Notes: generated by a model from the sequence alone, not told the origin. Shown: positions 27,389-37,161, counted from the first letter of the stretch. The stretch: DNA of 64,000 nt from Corynebacterium testudinoris (GCF_001021045.1 NZ_CP011545.1:620001-684000); one strand, 5' to 3'. Made by a program: numbers and translations.

Positions 27389-28285
27389 ATGGCGAAGCGT
27401 TCCCGTGACACCTTGTTCGTGAGCCTGGCTCGCGAACTGGGTTGGCGCGCCTACGCCATCCCCGTTCTCATCGTCATCACCATCTGGGTGTTGGTGGACG
27501 TGTTTAGTGGTGCGCCGGAGGGGGAGATCACGGCCGATGGGGACCTCACCCCGACCGTGGGTTCCGGCTCGGCGCAGACCCCCGGAAACTCCGGGCCTAA
27601 CCCGGCGGATTCCCCCGCCCAGGCCCTTCCGCCGACGGAGCTTCCGCCGGGCGGGCCCTATGCGGAACGGGGTGACCGCACCTACCGCGTCGTCGGCACG
27701 CCAGGCATGCAGGCGGGCGAGGGGCGCGAGAAGACCGTCACCTATGTCGTTGAGGTGGAAAACGGCGTGGATACCGCCGGCTCCGGCGGCGATGATGCCC
27801 TCTCCGCGCTCGTTGACGCCACCTTGTCTAACCCCAAGGGCTGGACCAACGACCCTCGTTTCCGTTTCGTGCACGTCGCTGCTGACCAGGAGCCGGATAT
27901 GCGCATCCAGCTGACCAGCGTCGACACCACCCACGCCATGTGCGGTAGTGACCTGGAGATGGAAACCAGCTGCCACATTAATCTCGACGGGGTCAGCCAT
28001 GTCGTCATCAATGAATCCCGCTGGGTGCGGGGCGCGACGACGTACAACGGCGACCTCGGCTCGTATCGCCAATACCTGCTCAACCACGAAGTGGGACATG
28101 GCATTGGCTACGCGGCCCATGAGGCCTGCGGCAGCAACGGTGAGCTCGCCCCGATCATGATGCAGCAAACCCTGAGCCTGAATAACCGCGAGCTGCATAG
28201 CTTCAACCCCGACGAGGTCTACCCAGACAACTCCGATACCTGCGTCTTCAATCCGTGGCCCTACCCAAGGCCGGCGGTCCTGTGA
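27389..28285 (+). CDS. DUF3152 putative secreted zinc metalloprotease
   Basis: 298 aa. TM/signal at about 20–40, a Pro/Gly-rich linker, then a folded domain with HEVGHGIGYAAHE, a metzincin-like HExxHxxG followed by another His, and a later Met-containing segment (IMMQQTLSL) like a Met-turn. Disulphide-capable cysteines are present (CGSDLEMETSC, CVFNP). Family function is unproven (Rv3207c). It starts 6 bp after DUF3107 and ends in GTGA overlap with the next gene. Confidence 0.85.
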   Translation: MAKRSRDTLFVSLARELGWRAYAIPVLIVITIWVLVDVFSGAPEGEITADGDLTPTVGSGSAQTPGNSGPNPADSPAQALPPTELPPGGPYAERGDRTYRVVGTPGMQAGEGREKTVTYVVEVENGVDTAGSGGDDALSALVDATLSNPKGWTNDPRFRFVHVAADQEPDMRIQLTSVDTTHAMCGSDLEMETSCHINLDGVSHVVINESRWVRGATTYNGDLGSYRQYLLNHEVGHGIGYAAHEACGSNGELAPIMMQQTLSLNNRELHSFNPDEVYPDNSDTCVFNPWPYPRPAVL

Positions 28286-29052
28286 CCGGGGAGCACGCGG
28301 AAGTCGTACCTTCCCACGTCATCTCGGCATTTCAGGGAAAGGAAGGCCGGGCCGAGCGCGCCGGGCATGCCTGGGACAACGGGTGGCGGATCGGTTCCAT
28401 CGTCTACGCCCGGTCCGGTCGGGTGTCCACCGGCTGGTCGGCGAAGCTGCGCACAACCCTGCAGGTGGAAGGGGTACGCATCGCCCGCCCAGTGCGTTCC
28501 ACCGACGGTCGCTTCGTCGTGGCTGGGTGGAATGCCTCCACCTGGATCGACGGGGAGTTGGCGCGCCGGGTCGATGAGACCGTTGGCGTCGCCGTGCGCC
28601 TGGCGGATGCGTTGGCCGGGCAGGCTCCGCCGCCCGCCCCGGAGGTGGAAGACCCCTTTGTTCTCGCTGACCGCCGGGCGTGGGAGGAGACCGCGGAGGA
28701 GTACCGCCCGCTGGATGTTCCGCTCCAGGTGGGGCACGCCGATTTGCTGGCGTCCACGATCTATCACGGCACGCAGGCGCCGGCGATCACGGACATCATT
28801 CCGTGCGGGGCCCCGCGTCCGCATGGCTACACCGCCGCTTTGGTCATGGTCGATGGGCTCATCGCTGGTGCGGTCGACGACGCCATCGTCGACCGTTTCC
28901 GGCACATTCCCGACATCGATCAGCTTCTCCTGCGGGCAGTTGCTTATCGACGCCACCTCAATGACCTGCACCCCGACGCAACATCGAACGCGCGTTCCCA
29001 TATTCGACGGGTGGAGGATGTCCTCATGTTGAAGCTGGCTGACACACTATAG
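28282..29052 (+). CDS. TIGR02569 family protein
   Basis: 256 aa, GTG start overlapping the DUF3152 stop (GTGA). The sequence WSAKLRTTLQVEGVRIARPVRS … FVVAGWNASTWIDG matches the actinobacterial TIGR02569 family (Rv3205c), which resembles aminoglycoside-phosphotransferase-like folds; the catalytic HxDxxxxN appears as HADLLASTI, so activity is uncertain. Always near adnAB, so a DNA-repair link is possible but unproven. adnA starts 4 bp later. Confidence 0.78.
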   Translation: MTGEHAEVVPSHVISAFQGKEGRAERAGHAWDNGWRIGSIVYARSGRVSTGWSAKLRTTLQVEGVRIARPVRSTDGRFVVAGWNASTWIDGELARRVDETVGVAVRLADALAGQAPPPAPEVEDPFVLADRRAWEETAEEYRPLDVPLQVGHADLLASTIYHGTQAPAITDIIPCGAPRPHGYTAALVMVDGLIAGAVDDAIVDRFRHIPDIDQLLLRAVAYRRHLNDLHPDATSNARSHIRRVEDVLMLKLADTL

Positions 29053-29055
29053 GGC

Positions 29056-32000
29056 ATGTCGACTCCTGCCCCGATGTACGCCGTGGACCCCAAGGTCCGT
29101 TTGGTCCCCCGCCGCCTGGATCTGCCGGACCGGGACTGGCCCTTCGACCTACCCGCCACCGGCACGTGGCGGGTGACCGGACAGGCAGGGTCCGGGGTGA
29201 CCAGCCTGCTCGTGGACACGGTCGTCGCGCGCTTGGCCACCGCCGGAGTCGACCCGTCCGGGGTGCTCGTCGTGGCCGCCTCCAAGGAGTCGGGTGCCCG
29301 CATCCGCCGGGAGCTCAATGATCGCCTGGCGGGGACGGACTTCGCGTCCCAGGCCCCCCTCGTCCGCTCTGTGCACTCCTTGGCGTTCGCGTTGCTGCGG
29401 GATGCCTCCGAGGAACCCATTCGCCTCATCACCGGCGCGGAGCAGGACACCGTCATTCGCGAGCTGCTGCAGGGTCAGGCCGATGATGCGCGCGGGAGCT
29501 GGCCAGCGGAGATTCGCCCCGCGTTGACGTTCGTCGGCTTTGCCCGTCAACTGCGCGACTTCCTTCTGCGTTCGGCGGAGCGGGGCCTGTCCCCGGAACG
29601 CCTGGAATCCTTAGGTGCCCAGCATGGGCGTCCGATGTGGTCGGCGGCGGGGGAGTTCCTCAGGGAGTATGAGCAAACCCAAGCACTGTCGGCGGCCTCG
29701 AGTTACACCAGCTACAGCGCCTCCGAGCTCGTGGGGGCGGCGCTGGACAAGGGGGTGAGCTCACGGTGGCACACCCTCATCGTCGATGATGCCCAGCACC
29801 TCGACCCCACGTCGGCCTCGCTGTTGAGCCAGCTCGTCCCGGGCACGGAGTTGGTTGTGATCGGGGGCGACCCGGAGCAGTCGATTTTCCATTTCCGCGG
29901 CGCTTCCCCCGCTTTCCTCCGGGAGTTCCCCGCCGAGCATGAACTCGATGTGGGGGCTAGTCGGCGCGCCCCCCAGCGGGAAGTCGTTATCGTCGATACC
30001 CGCACCACCCAGCACGATCTCATCGCCGATACACTTCGCCGCGCCCACCTCCTCGATGGGGTGCCGTGGTCGGAGATGGCCGTCATCGTTCGCTCCACAG
30101 GTCAGATCGGGGCTGTTCGGCGCGCGCTCCTCGGGGCGGGCGTGCCGGTGCATCTCAACCCGACCGATGTGGTGTTGGCGGAACAACGCATCGTCGCCAG
30201 CCTCGTCCTGGGCATCCGGGCGCTCACGGAATCCCTCAGCCCCACCGAAGTCGATGATCTGGTTCTTGGCCCCATCGGCGGCGCCGATCCTGTCACGCTG
30301 CGGCGCCTCATCCGCGGCCTGCGCCGGTTCAATCCGGACAAGCGCGGCAAGGACACCCTCATCGACCTCCTCGCCCCGGAGGCGGAGCTGCCCGACTTTG
30401 GCACCCTGCTCACCGAACGTGAGCAGCACATCCTTCTGCGCATCCGTCGGGTCCTCGACGCTGGGCGCGCGGCGCTCGATGCCCACGGCAGCGTCGAAGA
30501 GGTGTTGTGGGCCGTGTGGTACGCCACCGGCTTGTCGGATCACCTGCTCGCCGCGTCGCTGCGCGGCGGCGTCACCGGCTCCCAGGCCGATCGCGATCTT
30601 GATGCCGTCATGTCGCTTTTTGATGCCGCTGGTGACTATGCCGAGCGCCGCCCCACCGGCAGCCTCCACAGCTTCATCACCACCATCACGGAGCAGGAGC
30701 TGCCCACCGGAGTCCGCGACCGGCGCTCGGCAGTGCCCGAGGCCGTTGCCCTGCTCACCGCCCACGGCACCGTGGGCAATCAGTGGCACACTGTCGTCGT
30801 CGCCGGGGCGCAAGAAGGAGCATGGCCGTCGCTCGGCGAGACGGGTTCGTTGTTTGACCAAGAAGAGCTCGTGGATCTCCTCGACGCCGATGTTGACCCC
30901 AACCTGCCGATTTCGCACACCGCCGACCGCCTCAAGGAAGAGCGTCGGCTATTCCACGTCGCCACCAGCCGCGCCACCCACTCGCTGTTGCTCACCGGAA
31001 TCTATGCCCCCGACGCCGACGAGGTCACGGAGCCGTCCCGCTTCCTCGAAGAGTTCTGCACTGCTCACAAACTGGAGGTGCAGCGCTACGCCAGCGACCC
31101 CGCAGCCTCCGGAAAAGACTACGAGCCCCTCCACGTGCGCCTGCTGTCGAGCCCGGCACTCCTCGCCGAACTACGCCGCGCCGTGTGTGATCCCACCGCC
31201 CGCAGCGACGTCCGCCAGCAAGCTGCCCGCCAACTCGCCCGACTCGCGCAGGCCGGAGTCCCCGGAGCCGACCCGGAACACTGGTGGACCACGACGGAGC
31301 CCTCCACAGCCCAGGCGCTGCCCAGCGCCCGGGCACTGTCCCCGTCGCGCATCGAAGGCCTGCTCACCTGCCCGCTGCGCGAGGTCGTGGGCAAGCTCTG
31401 GGACGAAGAAGAATCACCCATCGCCCTCACGCGCGGCAACCTGGCCCACTATTACCTGGAGGCGCTGGGGCGGGGAGTGGATCCGGAGGTCGCCCAGAAG
31501 CTGGTGGTATCCGGTTTTGCCCAGATCCTCGATGATCCGGAATGGCGCCGGGATACTGCTGAGGAGGATTTCACTCGCCTGTTGCTGCGGACCCGGCAGT
31601 GGTTGGACGCCCACCGCGGGGCCCACGACCTCGTCGGGGTTGAGGTGCCGCTCGACGTCGAGGCCGTCGACGGCGTGCGCATTGCCGGACGCATGGATCT
31701 GCTCAGCCGCGAAAAGGACGGCGGCGTCAAGGTCGTCGATTTGAAGACGGCTCGGACCGCCATCACCAAGAAGAAGCTGGCGGAGCACGCTCAGCTCTTT
31801 GCCTATGAGCTCGCGTTAGGGAAGGGGGCGCTGGTGGACGGCCAGGTGGTCGATGCCCCCACGCCCGATGATGCCCTCCACGTCGCCTCCGGGGTGCTGC
31901 TCTATCCCGGCACCGACACCGTCAAGATCACCGATCTGGAGCAAGTAGCCCGCACGGAGGAGGAGTTGGCGGAGTTCGCCGCCTTGCTTCCCCCGTTGTT

Positions 32001-32115
32001 GGCAGAGATGACCGGCCCGTTGCTCACCGCGCGAGTCAATGACCACTGCTCTTCCTGCCAGATCAGAGCTATCTGCCCCGTCCAGCCCGAAGGGAAGTTG
32101 ACCATCGATGCCTAA
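29056..32115 (+). CDS. adnA: AdnA subunit of the AdnAB helicase–nuclease, Walker A degenerate
   Basis: 1019 aa. AdnAB resects double-strand breaks in actinobacteria. The N-terminal UvrD-like motor has Walker A GQAGSGVTS at 42–50: the lysine is Val48. Walker B reads LIVDDAQHL, and the motif V region is HGTVGNQW instead of HxAKGLEW, so this motor is probably inactive. The C-terminal RecB-like nuclease is intact: GRMDLL and VVDLKT, with Fe–S cysteines in LTCPLRE and CSSCQIRAIC. adnB overlaps by 8 bp. The first-subunit position and Fe–S cluster identify it as AdnA. Confidence 0.92.
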   Translation: MSTPAPMYAVDPKVRLVPRRLDLPDRDWPFDLPATGTWRVTGQAGSGVTSLLVDTVVARLATAGVDPSGVLVVAASKESGARIRRELNDRLAGTDFASQAPLVRSVHSLAFALLRDASEEPIRLITGAEQDTVIRELLQGQADDARGSWPAEIRPALTFVGFARQLRDFLLRSAERGLSPERLESLGAQHGRPMWSAAGEFLREYEQTQALSAASSYTSYSASELVGAALDKGVSSRWHTLIVDDAQHLDPTSASLLSQLVPGTELVVIGGDPEQSIFHFRGASPAFLREFPAEHELDVGASRRAPQREVVIVDTRTTQHDLIADTLRRAHLLDGVPWSEMAVIVRSTGQIGAVRRALLGAGVPVHLNPTDVVLAEQRIVASLVLGIRALTESLSPTEVDDLVLGPIGGADPVTLRRLIRGLRRFNPDKRGKDTLIDLLAPEAELPDFGTLLTEREQHILLRIRRVLDAGRAALDAHGSVEEVLWAVWYATGLSDHLLAASLRGGVTGSQADRDLDAVMSLFDAAGDYAERRPTGSLHSFITTITEQELPTGVRDRRSAVPEAVALLTAHGTVGNQWHTVVVAGAQEGAWPSLGETGSLFDQEELVDLLDADVDPNLPISHTADRLKEERRLFHVATSRATHSLLLTGIYAPDADEVTEPSRFLEEFCTAHKLEVQRYASDPAASGKDYEPLHVRLLSSPALLAELRRAVCDPTARSDVRQQAARQLARLAQAGVPGADPEHWWTTTEPSTAQALPSARALSPSRIEGLLTCPLREVVGKLWDEEESPIALTRGNLAHYYLEALGRGVDPEVAQKLVVSGFAQILDDPEWRRDTAEEDFTRLLLRTRQWLDAHRGAHDLVGVEVPLDVEAVDGVRIAGRMDLLSREKDGGVKVVDLKTARTAITKKKLAEHAQLFAYELALGKGALVDGQVVDAPTPDDALHVASGVLLYPGTDTVKITDLEQVARTEEELAEFAALLPPLLAEMTGPLLTARVNDHCSSCQIRAICPVQPEGKLTIDA

Positions 32116-35100
32116 TGCGATCAGCCCGGAGCTTCTCTCCAAGGTTTTGGGGCAGGAACACACTCCGACCAAGCAACAGTCCGACATCATTGGCGCCGAC
32201 CCAGGGCCACTGCTCGTCGTGGCTGGTGCCGGTGCGGGCAAAACCGAGACGATGGCCGCCCGCGTGGTCTGGTTGATTGCGAACCAGATTGTTACTCCCG
32301 ACCAGATTCTGGGATTGACGTTTACCCGCAAGGCCGCCCAGGAGCTCAGCGCCCGCATCCGCGGTCGGCTGCAGACCTTGGCGGGAACTCCGAAGATCCG
32401 TGACCTCGACCCGAGCGGCACCCTCGCCGATGATGTGGTCAACCTCACGCCGACCGTTTCCACCTATGACGCCTACGCCGCACAACTGGTCCGGGAGTAC
32501 GGGCTCCTCGTGCCGGTCGAGCCCGCCAGCCGGATGATCACTGCTGCGGAGCTCCACGGCATCGCCTACCAGGTGGTCAAGGATTATCGCGGTCGGCATT
32601 CCGCCACCGGCCAGGCGGGGACGGTCACCGAGAGGCTGCTCAGGCTCATCACCGACATGGGCAACAGCCTGGCCACCCCGGAAGACGTCATCGAGGAATC
32701 TCGCGCGTTTATCAAGGAGCTGGAATCCCTACCGCCGTACGGCAAAAAGCCCCCGGAGTACTTCACCAAGGACCAGCAGAGGTGGATGAAGGCGCAGCAG
32801 GAGCGCATCGATCAATTCCCCCTCGTGGAGCAGTTGCAGCAGGAACTGGCGAACCTGCGGGTGACCACCTTCAACGAGCAGATGTCGGTGGCGGCCCGCC
32901 TCGCGTCAACGCATGCCTCGGTGGGGCAGTCCCAGCGCCGGCGCTTCAAGGTCGTCATGTTGGACGAATACCAGGACACCTCCCATTCCCAGCGGGTGTT
33001 GTTGACCAGCCTCTTCGGCGGGCACACCGATGTCACAGTCACCGCCGTCGGTGATCCCATGCAGGCGATCTACGGCTGGCGCGGGGCTACCTCTGCCAAC
33101 CTCAAGGAATTTGTCCACGATTTCCCCCTCGATCCCGCCACGGGCACACCAGCGCCGAAACGCCAGCTGACCACCTCCTGGCGCAACCCCGCCGAAGTGC
33201 TCACACTGGCCAACCACGTCAGTGATCAGCTCTTGGGCAGGGGCCCCGATCGCCCCGTGGAGGAGCTGACACCGCGGGATGGGGCACCGCAAGGGCACGT
33301 ATCCATCGGCTACTTCGCCACCGCCGAGGATGAAGTCAACGCCGTCGCCGACCTGCTCAACGAGCAGTACCTGCGCTCGCAGGGCGAGAAGTTCACCGCC
33401 GCCGTGCTCGTGCGCAAGAACAAACACACCGCCGAGATCGCCCGCGCCCTGGAACACCGGGGAGTGCCCTACGAGGTGTTTGGGCTCGGCGGATTGCTGT
33501 CGCTGCCGGAGATTGCTGATCTTGTGGCTATTGCCACCATGCTCATCCGGCCGCAAAACACTCCGGCGGCGTTGAGGATCCTCGCTGGCCCCAGCGTGGG
33601 GCTCGGCCTGGCCGATCTCGTTGCCCTGCGTGACCGCGCCCGCAATCTCACCGCCGGGGCGGACAACGATCAACGCCGACTCCGCCTGGGAGAGGACGTG
33701 CTGCCGGAAGATCGGCTGCGCGCCCAGGTCGACGCGATCCTGGCGGACCCGCCGGAGCAGATCGCCGGCCTGACCGACGCGGTGGCGGACCTGGGTGAGC
33801 GTTCCCGCTACTCCGCCGAGGGCGTCCGCCGCCTCGAGATGCTGAGCAGCCGGTTGCGCGCCCTGCGCACGCACAGCCTGAGCAAATCCCTGCCCGACCT
33901 GTTCGGTGACATCGTCGAGGTCTTCGGGATTCGCACGGAGGTGCTGGCACGGCCGAACACGGTGGGCCCCGTGCACCTCGATGCCTTCCTCGACTCGGTT
34001 GCCTCCTATCCCGGGGACAGCCTCGCCGGATTGCTCGACTACTTCGAGCTGGCCCGCCAACACGAGGATGGCCTCGCGCCGGGTGACGCCGTGGTCAAGG
34101 AGGACCGCGTGCAGATCATGACCGTCCACAAAGCCAAGGGCCTGGAGTGGGGCACGGTCAGCGTCCTCCACGCCGATAAGAACACCTACCGGGGTAATAC
34201 GGAGACGTTTCTCACCCAATCTTCCCGCGTGCCCGACGCCGAGGTGGACACGAGCGAGGCGGAGAACCGCTCCCAGTTTTCCAAGCTCTTTGAGGAATAC
34301 CGGGAAGAAAAGAAAGCCGAGCTGGCGGAGGAGAATGCTCGCCTGTTCTACGTGGCCCTCACGCGAGCCGAACACAACCTCATCATCACGGCCTCTCCCA
34401 GTGGGCAACGGCCGGGACCCTATGAGCACCTGGAAGGCCTGAAAGGCCTGAACGACACGAAAGACAAAGTCACAGTGGATGTGTTGGCCTGGGAGGTGGG
34501 GGAGGGGGACGTCGATAAGCAACCGGCGGAGCCGGCCGAGACGGGGACATTCCCCTACCTCCGCGCGGAGCCCAACGCGGTGGCGGGCGCGGAGTTGGTG
34601 CGGGCGGCGATGGATGAGCTGCCGCCGCTCACCCCGGGTGAGACTTTCGACTTCTGGGAGCGGGAAACGGCCGCGCTCATTGAGGAGCAGGAGGCGTTGC
34701 TCGCCCCGACGGTGGAGGTGGAACTACCCGGCGAGCTCACGGCCTCTGACCTGGTGGCTCTGCGGTCGGATGCGCAGCAATTTGCAAAGCGCCAACGCCG
34801 CCCGGTGCCATTCAAGCCGAATACCTTTGCCAAGCGGGGCACGGCCTTCCACCAGTGGTTGGAGGACCGCTTCGGCGCGACGGCGCTGCTGGATGAGGAT
34901 GAGCTGCCGGGCATCGACGAGGAGAACGTCGATTCGGCGGAACTGGATGATCTCAAGGAGGCTTTCGCCCGGAGCGAGTGGGCCGAACGGACACCGGAGC
35001 AGGTGGAGCAACCCTTCGAAGTGAGCATCGGCGATACCGTCGTGCGCGGGCGAATGGACGCGGTATTCCGGGACCCTGATGACCCGGACGGGTGGATGAT

Positions 35101-35326
35101 CGTGGACTGGAAGACAGGCCGAAAGCCGACGGGCGAGGACCGGCAGGCAGCCATCATCCAGCTGGCGGTCTACCGGGAGGCGTGGGCGCGTATCACCGGG
35201 ACGACGGAGCCGATTCGCGCGGCATTCCATTACGTTGCCACCGGGGAGACCTTCGAACCGCGCGATCTGCCGGATCGGGCCAGGCTGGAGGCACTGCTGG
35301 TCTCATCGACCGGTGGAAACGACTAG
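32108..35326 (+). CDS. adnB: AdnB subunit of the AdnAB helicase–nuclease
   Basis: 1072 aa. Complete SF1A motor: Walker A GAGAGKTET (near 40), LTFTRKAAQELSARI, Walker B VMLDEYQDTSHSQ, GDPMQAIYGWRGA, MTVHKAKGLEWGTV and LFYVALTRAEHNL. The C-terminal nuclease has GRMDAVF and MIVDWKTGR without Fe–S cysteines. AdnB supplies the translocation motor of the heterodimer, which fits the degenerate AdnA motor next door. Start 32108 lies within the last 8 bp of adnA (translational coupling). Confidence 0.95.
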   Translation: MPNAISPELLSKVLGQEHTPTKQQSDIIGADPGPLLVVAGAGAGKTETMAARVVWLIANQIVTPDQILGLTFTRKAAQELSARIRGRLQTLAGTPKIRDLDPSGTLADDVVNLTPTVSTYDAYAAQLVREYGLLVPVEPASRMITAAELHGIAYQVVKDYRGRHSATGQAGTVTERLLRLITDMGNSLATPEDVIEESRAFIKELESLPPYGKKPPEYFTKDQQRWMKAQQERIDQFPLVEQLQQELANLRVTTFNEQMSVAARLASTHASVGQSQRRRFKVVMLDEYQDTSHSQRVLLTSLFGGHTDVTVTAVGDPMQAIYGWRGATSANLKEFVHDFPLDPATGTPAPKRQLTTSWRNPAEVLTLANHVSDQLLGRGPDRPVEELTPRDGAPQGHVSIGYFATAEDEVNAVADLLNEQYLRSQGEKFTAAVLVRKNKHTAEIARALEHRGVPYEVFGLGGLLSLPEIADLVAIATMLIRPQNTPAALRILAGPSVGLGLADLVALRDRARNLTAGADNDQRRLRLGEDVLPEDRLRAQVDAILADPPEQIAGLTDAVADLGERSRYSAEGVRRLEMLSSRLRALRTHSLSKSLPDLFGDIVEVFGIRTEVLARPNTVGPVHLDAFLDSVASYPGDSLAGLLDYFELARQHEDGLAPGDAVVKEDRVQIMTVHKAKGLEWGTVSVLHADKNTYRGNTETFLTQSSRVPDAEVDTSEAENRSQFSKLFEEYREEKKAELAEENARLFYVALTRAEHNLIITASPSGQRPGPYEHLEGLKGLNDTKDKVTVDVLAWEVGEGDVDKQPAEPAETGTFPYLRAEPNAVAGAELVRAAMDELPPLTPGETFDFWERETAALIEEQEALLAPTVEVELPGELTASDLVALRSDAQQFAKRQRRPVPFKPNTFAKRGTAFHQWLEDRFGATALLDEDELPGIDEENVDSAELDDLKEAFARSEWAERTPEQVEQPFEVSIGDTVVRGRMDAVFRDPDDPDGWMIVDWKTGRKPTGEDRQAAIIQLAVYREAWARITGTTEPIRAAFHYVATGETFEPRDLPDRARLEALLVSSTGGND

Positions 35327-35365
35327 GGTTAGCGCGGTAGAGACAGATGTGGGCAAGGAGTAAAC

Positions 35366-36442
35366 ATGCCGGGACGGATACGGGACAAGTTCAGCGGCGA
35401 CGCTGAGCTGAGCAAGATGCCCGACCACACCTTGTTGGGCATTATCAATATTCCCGGCGAGATCGCGGCGAGCCCCTGGCTGCTCATCGGTCGGCGCATT
35501 CTCTACGCCCTCGCGTTGCTATTCGTGGTGGCCGGTATCGTCTACGTCGATCGCGGGGGCTATTCCGAAAGCCTCACCTTCATCGATGCCTTCTATTATT
35601 CGGCGGTGTCGCTGTCCACCACCGGCTATGGCGACATCACGCCCGTGACGCAGTCGGCCCGGCTGATCAACATCATCATCATCACCCCGATCCGCATCGC
35701 CTTCGTTATCCTCCTGGTCGGCACGACGCTGTCCGTGCTCACGGAGAATTCCCGCAAGACGCTGCAGATCCAACGTTGGAGGAGAACCGTGCGTAACCAC
35801 ACCATCGTCATTGGCTACGGCACGAAAGGCCGCTCCGCCGTGTCTGCCCTGCTGGCTGACGGTGTTCCCGCCGCCCAGATCGTCGTCATCGACACCGACA
35901 AGGCGTCCTTGGCCCGCGCCGAGCAGCAGGGCCTGGTCACCGTGTCCGGCAATGGCACGAAGGCCGAGGTGCTCAAGATCGCTGGCGTCACCCGCGCCCG
36001 GGCGGTCGTCGTTGCGCCGAACTCCGATGACACGGCCGTGCTGGTCACCCTGTCGGTCCGGGAGATTGCCCCGTCGGCGATGATTGTTGCCAGCGTGCGC
36101 GAATCCGAAAATCAGCACTTGCTGGAGCAGTCCGGCGCCGATTCGGTGGTGATTTCCTCCGAGACCGCCGGCCGGCTCCTGGGCCTGGCTACCGTGACGC
36201 CGACCGTGGTGGAAATGATGGAGGACCTGCTCAGCCCCGACGAGGGATTCTCCGTCGCGGAGCGCCCCGTCGGTGAGGATGAGGTGGGCGCGAATCCCCG
36301 CCACCTCGCGGACATTGTCCTCGGTCTGGTTCGTTCCGGCGAGCTCTACCGCATTGATTCTCCCGAGGCTGAGACCGTGGAGCCGGGCGATCGCCTGCTC
36401 TATATCCGCCGCGTGACCGGGGAGGACGTGAAGCGTCCGTGA
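35366..36442 (+). CDS. Potassium channel with RCK domain (CglK type)
   Basis: 358 aa. Two TM helices (about 39–61 and 105–125) flank the selectivity filter TTGYGD (85–90). A cytosolic RCK domain begins near 145 with VIGYGTKGRSAV and a terminal acidic VIDTD, plus a TrkA-C-like end. C. glutamicum CglK is a homologous K+ channel needed for growth at acidic pH. An in-frame GTG at residue 142 preceded by GGAGG suggests a separate RCK product. AAGGAG lies 6 nt before ATG 35366. Ends in GTGA overlap with nudC. Confidence 0.92.
   Translation: MPGRIRDKFSGDAELSKMPDHTLLGIINIPGEIAASPWLLIGRRILYALALLFVVAGIVYVDRGGYSESLTFIDAFYYSAVSLSTTGYGDITPVTQSARLINIIIITPIRIAFVILLVGTTLSVLTENSRKTLQIQRWRRTVRNHTIVIGYGTKGRSAVSALLADGVPAAQIVVIDTDKASLARAEQQGLVTVSGNGTKAEVLKIAGVTRARAVVVAPNSDDTAVLVTLSVREIAPSAMIVASVRESENQHLLEQSGADSVVISSETAGRLLGLATVTPTVVEMMEDLLSPDEGFSVAERPVGEDEVGANPRHLADIVLGLVRSGELYRIDSPEAETVEPGDRLLYIRRVTGEDVKRP
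35778..36442 (+). other. Internal ribosome binding site and start for a soluble RCK domain
   Basis: GGAGGAG (35778–35784) sits directly before the in-frame GTG 35789 (Val142), at the TM2/RCK junction. Initiation there would give a 217 aa RCK protein. MthK uses an internal start at the same place to build its eight-RCK gating ring; a similar arrangement is likely here. Confidence 0.5.
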
Positions 36443-37161
36443 GGGACTACCTTCCCGTTGACCCATCCGGGCACGTCCCCGTCAATGCTGCCGACCGTCC
36501 CGTTCGCTTATCGACGTCGCCTTCTCCCTCCGGCCCGGCCGTCCACCTAGGCGGTGGGCGGTGGGCCGTCCGCGTTGCGGACGTGTCGCCGTTCGGGGAG
36601 TCGGTGCGTGACGCCCGGTTCTTCGGCTACGACCGGGAGGTCTCCCGGGCGATCGCTCTGTTGCGCCACCGCGACGGCTACTGGTTCGATCCCGCAGACG
36701 GCAGTCGGCTGACCTTTGATGCAGACGGTATCCGCGCCGTCGGGGAATCCGGGCGGCAGGTGTTTCCGCGCGTCGACCCGGCCGTGATCGGCATGGTGCA
36801 CCTCGCGGGCGCCGAGCGGATTCTGCTGGGCCGCAACGCCACCCGGGGCAGCTACTTCTCGCTCATCGCCGGGTACGTCGACGCCGGAGAAAACCTCGAG
36901 GAAGCGTTGAGCCGCGAAGTGTGGGAGGAAGTCGGTCGCCGCGTCTCGGATGTGACGTATTGGGGGAGCCAGCCCTGGGCGATCAGCGGCTCGCTCATGG
37001 TGGGCTTCACGGCGGTGACCTCCGACCGCGATCCGGTGGGCGACACCGATGGCGAGATCGTGGAAACCCGCTGGGTATCCCGCGATCAGCTTGCCGATCT
37101 GCCCCTGGCCCCTCCGGGGTCGATTGCCCACGCGATGATCACCGATTGGAGGAACTCATGA
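36439..37161 (+). CDS. nudC: NAD+ diphosphatase NudC, zinc-ribbon lost
   Basis: 240 aa. Nudix box GYVDAGENLEEALSREVWEE (145–164) continues VGR, and SQPW (177–180) is the NudC-specific loop, so NADH pyrophosphatase or RNA deNADding activity is expected. The region where NudC normally has a Cys4 zinc ribbon (about 81–110) has no cysteine, and the whole protein is cysteine-free and shorter than the ~310 aa mycobacterial form. Start GTG 36439 overlaps the channel stop, and uvrD2 overlaps its stop (ATGA). Confidence 0.88.
   Translation: MRDYLPVDPSGHVPVNAADRPVRLSTSPSPSGPAVHLGGGRWAVRVADVSPFGESVRDARFFGYDREVSRAIALLRHRDGYWFDPADGSRLTFDADGIRAVGESGRQVFPRVDPAVIGMVHLAGAERILLGRNATRGSYFSLIAGYVDAGENLEEALSREVWEEVGRRVSDVTYWGSQPWAISGSLMVGFTAVTSDRDPVGDTDGEIVETRWVSRDQLADLPLAPPGSIAHAMITDWRNS

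Noticed and set aside
32906..34522. 538-codon open frame antisense to adnB
   Set aside because: Covers conserved helicase motifs of AdnB; product is low complexity.
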